DNA of 64,000 nucleotides, from assembly GCF_029953265.1 (NCBI RefSeq), contig NZ_JASBAO010000001.1:2175501-2239500 (forward strand), written 5' to 3'. Shown in pieces: positions 62,183 to 64,000 of this stretch. Numbering within the stretch: the stretch's first letter is position 1; each line of letters starts with the position of its first letter. The notes under the pieces were generated by a model that worked only from the letters and a program-made list of their open reading frames with translations, did not search any database and was not told where the DNA came from. The DNA is from Commensalibacter oyaizuii (lineage in GTDB: Bacteria > Pseudomonadota > Alphaproteobacteria > Acetobacterales > Acetobacteraceae). Position numbers and translations under genes: made by a program.

Positions 62183-63292
62183 TTACAATGAGTCTAAACG
62201 ATTAATAGCATTTTTAATTATCTCTGGGGTAATTTTGGTCCAATCTAAATCAAAAAAACTATACTGTATTCGATTGGTTGATGCGATCATATAAGGCCAT
62301 GCGGGTATATAATTTTGCATATGGACCGAACGTGAAAATTCTAATATTTCTGTGTCGTTTTGACAAAATAAAATATTAATTAACTCTGGTCTATGAGGGG
62401 AAACGATTAATTCTGCTTGTGAGAACAGGGAAATTTGAGTATCGAAATCCATTGTGCTTAGATCAACAGGGGTGATATCAAGTTCTTTTAGTGTATCCTT
62501 GATGATATTTTGTTGCCCCTCTTGCAGCATAGGTTCCATATGATCATCTTGGTTAATATAAAAACGGGGGGGGAGATTGTCTCTATACTTGATTTTTTTA
62601 TTTAAATGAGAAAAAACAGTTTGAGCATCTTTAAAGTTAAAATATGCTTGCGGAAGATAGCTGTTAGGCCACAGATAAGATAATTTTTTAATCTTATATA
62701 TTCCATCTTTTAATGGCAGGATACGAGATTTTATCCCCACTTTATCAATGGTTTCTTCATATAATTTTTTCGATATAGGGTGTGGAGTGCTCGTAATATC
62801 TCTATATTCAGGAACAGCAATTTTTATATGTTCAGGAACATATAAGCTGGCTAAATATGCTTTTGAAAGGGTATACCCCATCCAGTGGTCATAGGCCATC
62901 CATTGCGAGTCAAAAGATATAAATATTTCATCAAGAAACTCTACATTTTGTAATGAAGGCAGTTCTTGAGATGCCAGCGCTTCTTCACAAAAATAAGTGC
63001 TTTCTGTAATGACGTGTAAATCGTCTGTAATAATAACACCATCTATGCCATCTTTTACCACTAGGAAAACGTTCTCTAGAGTGCAGAAAAATAACATGCC
63101 TGCTTGTATTTCACGTAATAATTCAAGGGGCGAACCGCTCTTTGGATCTACTCCTTGGGCTAGGCGTAATAATTGCTGTTCAGGAAATGCTTCTACTGGG
63201 GCAAGACGAGGTTTAGGAGAGGTTGATACTGAACTTTTTAGTACACCAGGGGGACGAAAGGTAAATGTAGAATATTGACCTTTGATATGCAT
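62183..63292 (-). CDS. GT61-like glycosyltransferase
   Basis: A 369-residue protein whose C-terminal half (about residues 230-340) resembles glycosyltransferase family 61. RFYINQDD is followed by a segment FDTQISLFSQAELIV and ELINILFCQND. GT61 enzymes usually have an HGAGL motif at the SPH position; here it reads SPHRPEL, so the catalytic loop looks altered. The N-terminal 130 residues are divergent. Placement between ABC export genes supports a surface-polysaccharide role. Activity is uncertain. Confidence 0.75.
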   Translation of the reverse strand: MHIKGQYSTFTFRPPGVLKSSVSTSPKPRLAPVEAFPEQQLLRLAQGVDPKSGSPLELLREIQAGMLFFCTLENVFLVVKDGIDGVIITDDLHVITESTYFCEEALASQELPSLQNVEFLDEIFISFDSQWMAYDHWMGYTLSKAYLASLYVPEHIKIAVPEYRDITSTPHPISKKLYEETIDKVGIKSRILPLKDGIYKIKKLSYLWPNSYLPQAYFNFKDAQTVFSHLNKKIKYRDNLPPRFYINQDDHMEPMLQEGQQNIIKDTLKELDITPVDLSTMDFDTQISLFSQAELIVSPHRPELINILFCQNDTEILEFSRSVHMQNYIPAWPYMIASTNRIQYSFFDLDWTKITPEIIKNAINRLDSL

Positions 63293-63361
63293 GAATAAGT
63301 AAACCTTTTTGTATTATATTAATAAAAACCAGAATAACGGTGTAAACACGTTCTTACGAAT

Positions 63362-64000
63362 TTATATCCAGAATGCTAATCGACCACGTTTGTTGGCAAA
63401 AATATATCCAGCGATAATCCACAAAAGACAACTATACCCCAAAGCATAAAGCCAAATGATTAAAGGGGGTATGTGACCAAGTAGAGGGGTTCTAATAATT
63501 TCTATAATCGAATAAAATGGATTTAAGGAAATTACATTAATATTGGGTTTTAACTGTGATGGCATCCACATAATAGGGGTTATATAGAAAAAAATTTGAA
63601 TAACGCTATTAATGATTTGGGGAATATCCCTAAAACGTGCACATATACATCCCAAAAGTAGGCAAATTGCTAGTCCATCAACAATCCATAATAAAAAACC
63701 GGGTAAACTAAGTAAGGCAACCCATCCAGGTCTTACATTAAAAATTAGAAAAACAACGAATGGAACAATCATATTTAGGGTTATGATAATACCGTTTCTA
63801 ATAATGGTTCGTAGTGCTTGTAAGAAAAAGGGCAATTTAACGGAATGGATTGTATCGTTGGCCTGTAAGAAACAATGGCACCCTTCGACCATGACTGCGG
63901 TAATACCAAGTTGCCATAGGATTATTGATAACGAAACAAATGGAAGATATTCAGGCAGGTTGAGTTTAAAAAGGGAACCGTAAATAATTCCCATAGCTGC
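63362..64000 (-). CDS. Polysaccharide-export ABC permease, partial
   Basis: The gene runs off the right edge of the window. 213 codons of the C-terminal part are visible, encoding five or six membrane helices of the KpsM/Wzm/TagG type: FVSLSIILWQLG, LICLLLGCICARFRDI-like and YITPIMWMP segments. The last two are family motifs before the final helix pair. Its partner is the ATPase at 61345. The 5' end is missing, so start and N-terminus cannot be described. Confidence 0.88.
   Translation of the reverse strand, partial: AAMGIIYGSLFKLNLPEYLPFVSLSIILWQLGITAVMVEGCHCFLQANDTIHSVKLPFFLQALRTIIRNGIIITLNMIVPFVVFLIFNVRPGWVALLSLPGFLLWIVDGLAICLLLGCICARFRDIPQIINSVIQIFFYITPIMWMPSQLKPNINVISLNPFYSIIEIIRTPLLGHIPPLIIWLYALGYSCLLWIIAGYIFANKRGRLAFWI

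Noticed and set aside
1-64000. CRISPR array
   Set aside because: No series of regularly spaced direct repeats was seen; the repetitive stretches found are collagen codons and Sel1 units.
1-64000. Insertion sequences
   Set aside because: No transposase motif or terminal inverted repeat with target duplication was recognised in any frame.

Overview
The window is an AT-rich stretch of a Gram-negative alphaproteobacterial chromosome. The best guess is an acetic acid bacterium (Acetobacteraceae), of the Commensalibacter kind. That rests on base composition, an HpnN-type hopanoid transporter, an OlsB-type ornithine-lipid acyltransferase, a fused RibBA, an alphaproteobacterial-style Fur protein and the tRNA-Thr sequence. 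It was inferred by reading; no database search was run.

Region 1 (1-9461) is the right-hand end of a contractile-tail (Mu/P2-like) prophage or a phage-tail-like particle cluster: spike, GP46-like wedge, baseplate J, DUF2612 tail protein, tail fibre, fibre-tail adaptor, a second small fibre-associated protein, a 1081-residue collagen-like fibre and three small membrane proteins. A convergent XRE-type regulator (9462-9818) with an inverted repeat in front of it closes the block. An AT-rich spacer follows, then a tRNA-Thr whose 3' end faces the prophage, which makes it a candidate integration site.

Region 2 (10611-14369) is a complete riboflavin operon, ribD-ribE-ribBA-ribH, behind an FMN riboswitch and closed by a strong terminator. 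Next come a frameshifted aminoglycoside 6-adenylyltransferase-like pseudogene, hpnN, rdgB, an aldo/keto reductase, a class A penicillin-binding protein and prfB with its programmed +1 frameshift.

Region 3 (23913-28300) is an energy-transduction cluster: a normal TonB, a short TonB-like paralogue, ExbB, two ExbD proteins and a TPR protein. Housekeeping genes follow: a NifU-type Fe-S scaffold, a RutE-like nitroreductase, tsaB, rimI, fur, olsB and lnt. Four tandem FUSC-family membrane proteins (34072-43109) come after these and are the most unusual expansion in the window.

Region 4 (43156-51250) starts with a TPP riboswitch directly in front of a TonB-dependent receptor, probably for thiamine or a precursor. 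It then holds two secreted proteins of unknown function, Sel1-repeat proteins (one interrupted by an in-frame TGA), a decayed gene remnant and an orphan ThiY-like binding protein. TonB, ExbB, ExbD, the TPP-controlled receptor and the ThiY-like protein could together form a thiamine-precursor uptake route, although no permease or ATPase is visible.

Region 5 (51256-64000) holds a phosphate acyltransferase, a DciA/DUF721 protein, mutY, hemH, a stand-alone POTRA-like secreted protein, an SMR transporter, an aldo/keto reductase, two tandem FucP-like sugar symporters and an AI-2E family transporter. It ends with a surface-polysaccharide export set (ABC ATPase, GT61-like glycosyltransferase, ABC permease cut by the window edge).
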